Assembly (NCBI GenBank): GCA_964609365.1
Contig: CAZSRC010000035.1
Span: 1-5,418, forward strand
Length of the DNA stretch: 5,418 nucleotides
DNA from: GCA-002840305 sp964609365
GTDB lineage: Bacteria > Patescibacteriota > Patescibacteriia > Patescibacteriales > UBA12465
Reading direction: 5' to 3'
Both the position numbers and the translations under genes were made by a program. How positions within the stretch are numbered: the first letter of the stretch is position 1; every line of letters starts with the position of its first letter. The notes below the pieces were generated by a model. That model was not told where the DNA came from and searched no databases. It was given only the letters and a program-made list of their open reading frames with translations. Shown here one piece after another: positions 4,893 through 5,418 of this stretch.

Positions 4893-5288
4893 TTAAGTTT
4901 TTTGACCAGCTGCTTTACTTTTTCCTGATCCAAGAGTGTTTCTTTTATTTCCTCTAGATGTTCTGCTATTTGTTTTTGTTCTTTGTCCTCTAACTGGTAA
5001 ATGTTTTGTATGACAAGCACCAGATCTAGTACCAATCTCTTTTAATCTTTTAATATTACTAGCAACATCTCTTCTAAGATCACCTTCTGTTAAATATTTT
5101 TTTTCTATAATGTCACGTAAAGTATTAGCTTCTGATTCTTTTAAATCTTTAACTCTAATAGAAGGGTCAATATTAGCTAACTTTAAAATATCTTTAGAAA
5201 ATTTTGGACCAACCCCATAAATATAGGTTAAAGCCACTTCAACTCTTTTTTCGCTTGGAATTGTTACTCCCGATATTCTTACTGCCAT
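4893..5288 (-). CDS. rpsM: 30S ribosomal protein uS13
   Basis: uS13 lies in the 30S head, contacts S19, and makes intersubunit bridges with the 50S central protuberance; its C-terminal tail approaches the P-site tRNA. The sequence shows MAVRISGVTIPSEKRVEVAL and TYIYGVGPKFSKDIL (helix-turn region, 21-35), DPSIRVKDLKESE (41-53), LTEGDLRRDVASNIKRLKEI (66-85), and the diagnostic LPVRGQRTKTNSRTSRGNKR (97-116) with a C-terminus ending KAAGQKT. At 131 residues it is slightly longer than in E. coli. Residues 86-96 read GTRSGACHTKH where most bacteria have G-x-Y-R-G-x-R-H; the Tyr and both Arg are replaced. It lies 38 nt after rpmJ and 42 nt before rpsK, in normal order. The start is the family's MA(x)RI; the leader has no Shine-Dalgarno. 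Confidence 0.97.
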   Translation of the reverse strand: MAVRISGVTIPSEKRVEVALTYIYGVGPKFSKDILKLANIDPSIRVKDLKESEANTLRDIIEKKYLTEGDLRRDVASNIKRLKEIGTRSGACHTKHLPVRGQRTKTNSRTSRGNKRNTLGSGKSKAAGQKT

Positions 5289-5326
5289 AAATTTTTATTT
5301 TAAATAATATAAAAATAAATTAAACA

Positions 5327-5418
5327 CTAGCCTTGACGCTGTTTGTGTTTAGGTGTTTTACAAATAACATAAACTCGCCCCTTACGACGAACTATTTTAC
5401 AATCTTTACAAATTTTTT
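5327..5418 (-). CDS. rpmJ: 50S ribosomal protein bL36, zinc-binding form (partial, start outside window)
   Basis: The minus strand from the window edge reads KICKDCKIVRRKGRVYVICK then TPKHKQRQG and a TAG stop. That is 29 residues of a protein normally about 37 long, so roughly the first eight residues (normally MKVRxSxK) lie beyond the edge. bL36 is a small late-assembling 50S protein held together by a zinc ribbon. The four ligands are all present as C-x2-C-x12-C-x4-H, making this the cysteine-containing version rather than a zinc-free paralog. It lies 38 nt upstream of rpsM, the usual place at the head of the alpha operon. The C-terminal KHKQRQG resembles endings I associate with Patescibacteria. 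Confidence 0.95.
   Translation of the reverse strand, partial: KICKDCKIVRRKGRVYVICKTPKHKQRQG

Noticed and set aside
5289..5326. S4-type autoregulatory pseudoknot upstream of rpsM
   Set aside because: The gap is only 38 nt, almost all A/T, with no stem of meaningful stability.
269..5418. Recoded UGA (Gly as in Gracilibacteria/SR1, or Trp as in Mycoplasma)
   Set aside because: All genes are full-length under the standard code with no in-frame TGA, and the Trp codons checked (rpsI, rpoA) are TGG. Lack of TGA stops alone is expected in AT-rich genomes and is not evidence.

Overview
The window is a strongly AT-rich piece of bacterial chromosome. Apart from its first ~270 bases it reads entirely on the minus strand. 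From right to left it carries the tail of a classical ribosomal-protein 'alpha operon' (rpmJ, rpsM, rpsK, rpsD, rpoA, rplQ) running directly into rplM-rpsI. A strong bidirectional-looking terminator hairpin follows, and then one family 2 glycosyltransferase gene. The first bases, on the plus strand, are the last 14-15 codons of an IS30-family transposase, followed by a non-genic stretch with a small GC-rich island.

The style fits a reduced, low-GC member of the Candidate Phyla Radiation (Patescibacteria). Gaps are short (19-50 nt), lysine codons are mostly AAA, and the L36 and S13 C-termini resemble those I associate with that group (L36 ending KHKQRQG; S13 ending QKT). No gene has a Shine-Dalgarno sequence. 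This placement is inference from protein style, not from a search. Visible stop codons are TAA (7) and TAG (3, counting the transposase); TGA is not used, and no ORF needs a recoded codon.

How the genes work together: S13, S11, S4 and S9 are 30S proteins (head, platform, body and head/P-site tail); L36, L17 and L13 are 50S proteins; RpoA is the alpha subunit that nucleates RNA polymerase assembly. They appear to form one transcription unit whose promoter lies beyond the right edge. It ends at the 15-bp perfect hairpin between rpsI and the glycosyltransferase. The glycosyltransferase probably belongs to cell-surface polysaccharide synthesis and is not functionally tied to the operon.

The main oddities are: (1) RpoA ends after its N-terminal domain, with a charged ~35-residue tail in place of the alpha-CTD; (2) S11 carries a ~90-residue N-terminal extension, acidic and then strongly basic; (3) no readable start has a Shine-Dalgarno motif, which may be connected with (2) because S11 lies near the mRNA exit and the 16S 3' end; (4) S9 has a lysine-rich N-terminal extension; (5) S13 departs from the usual YRG-R-H motif; (6) beside the IS30 fragment is an ORF tail with foreign-looking codon use that also contains a hairpin. 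I see no CRISPR array, tRNA, rRNA or riboswitch.
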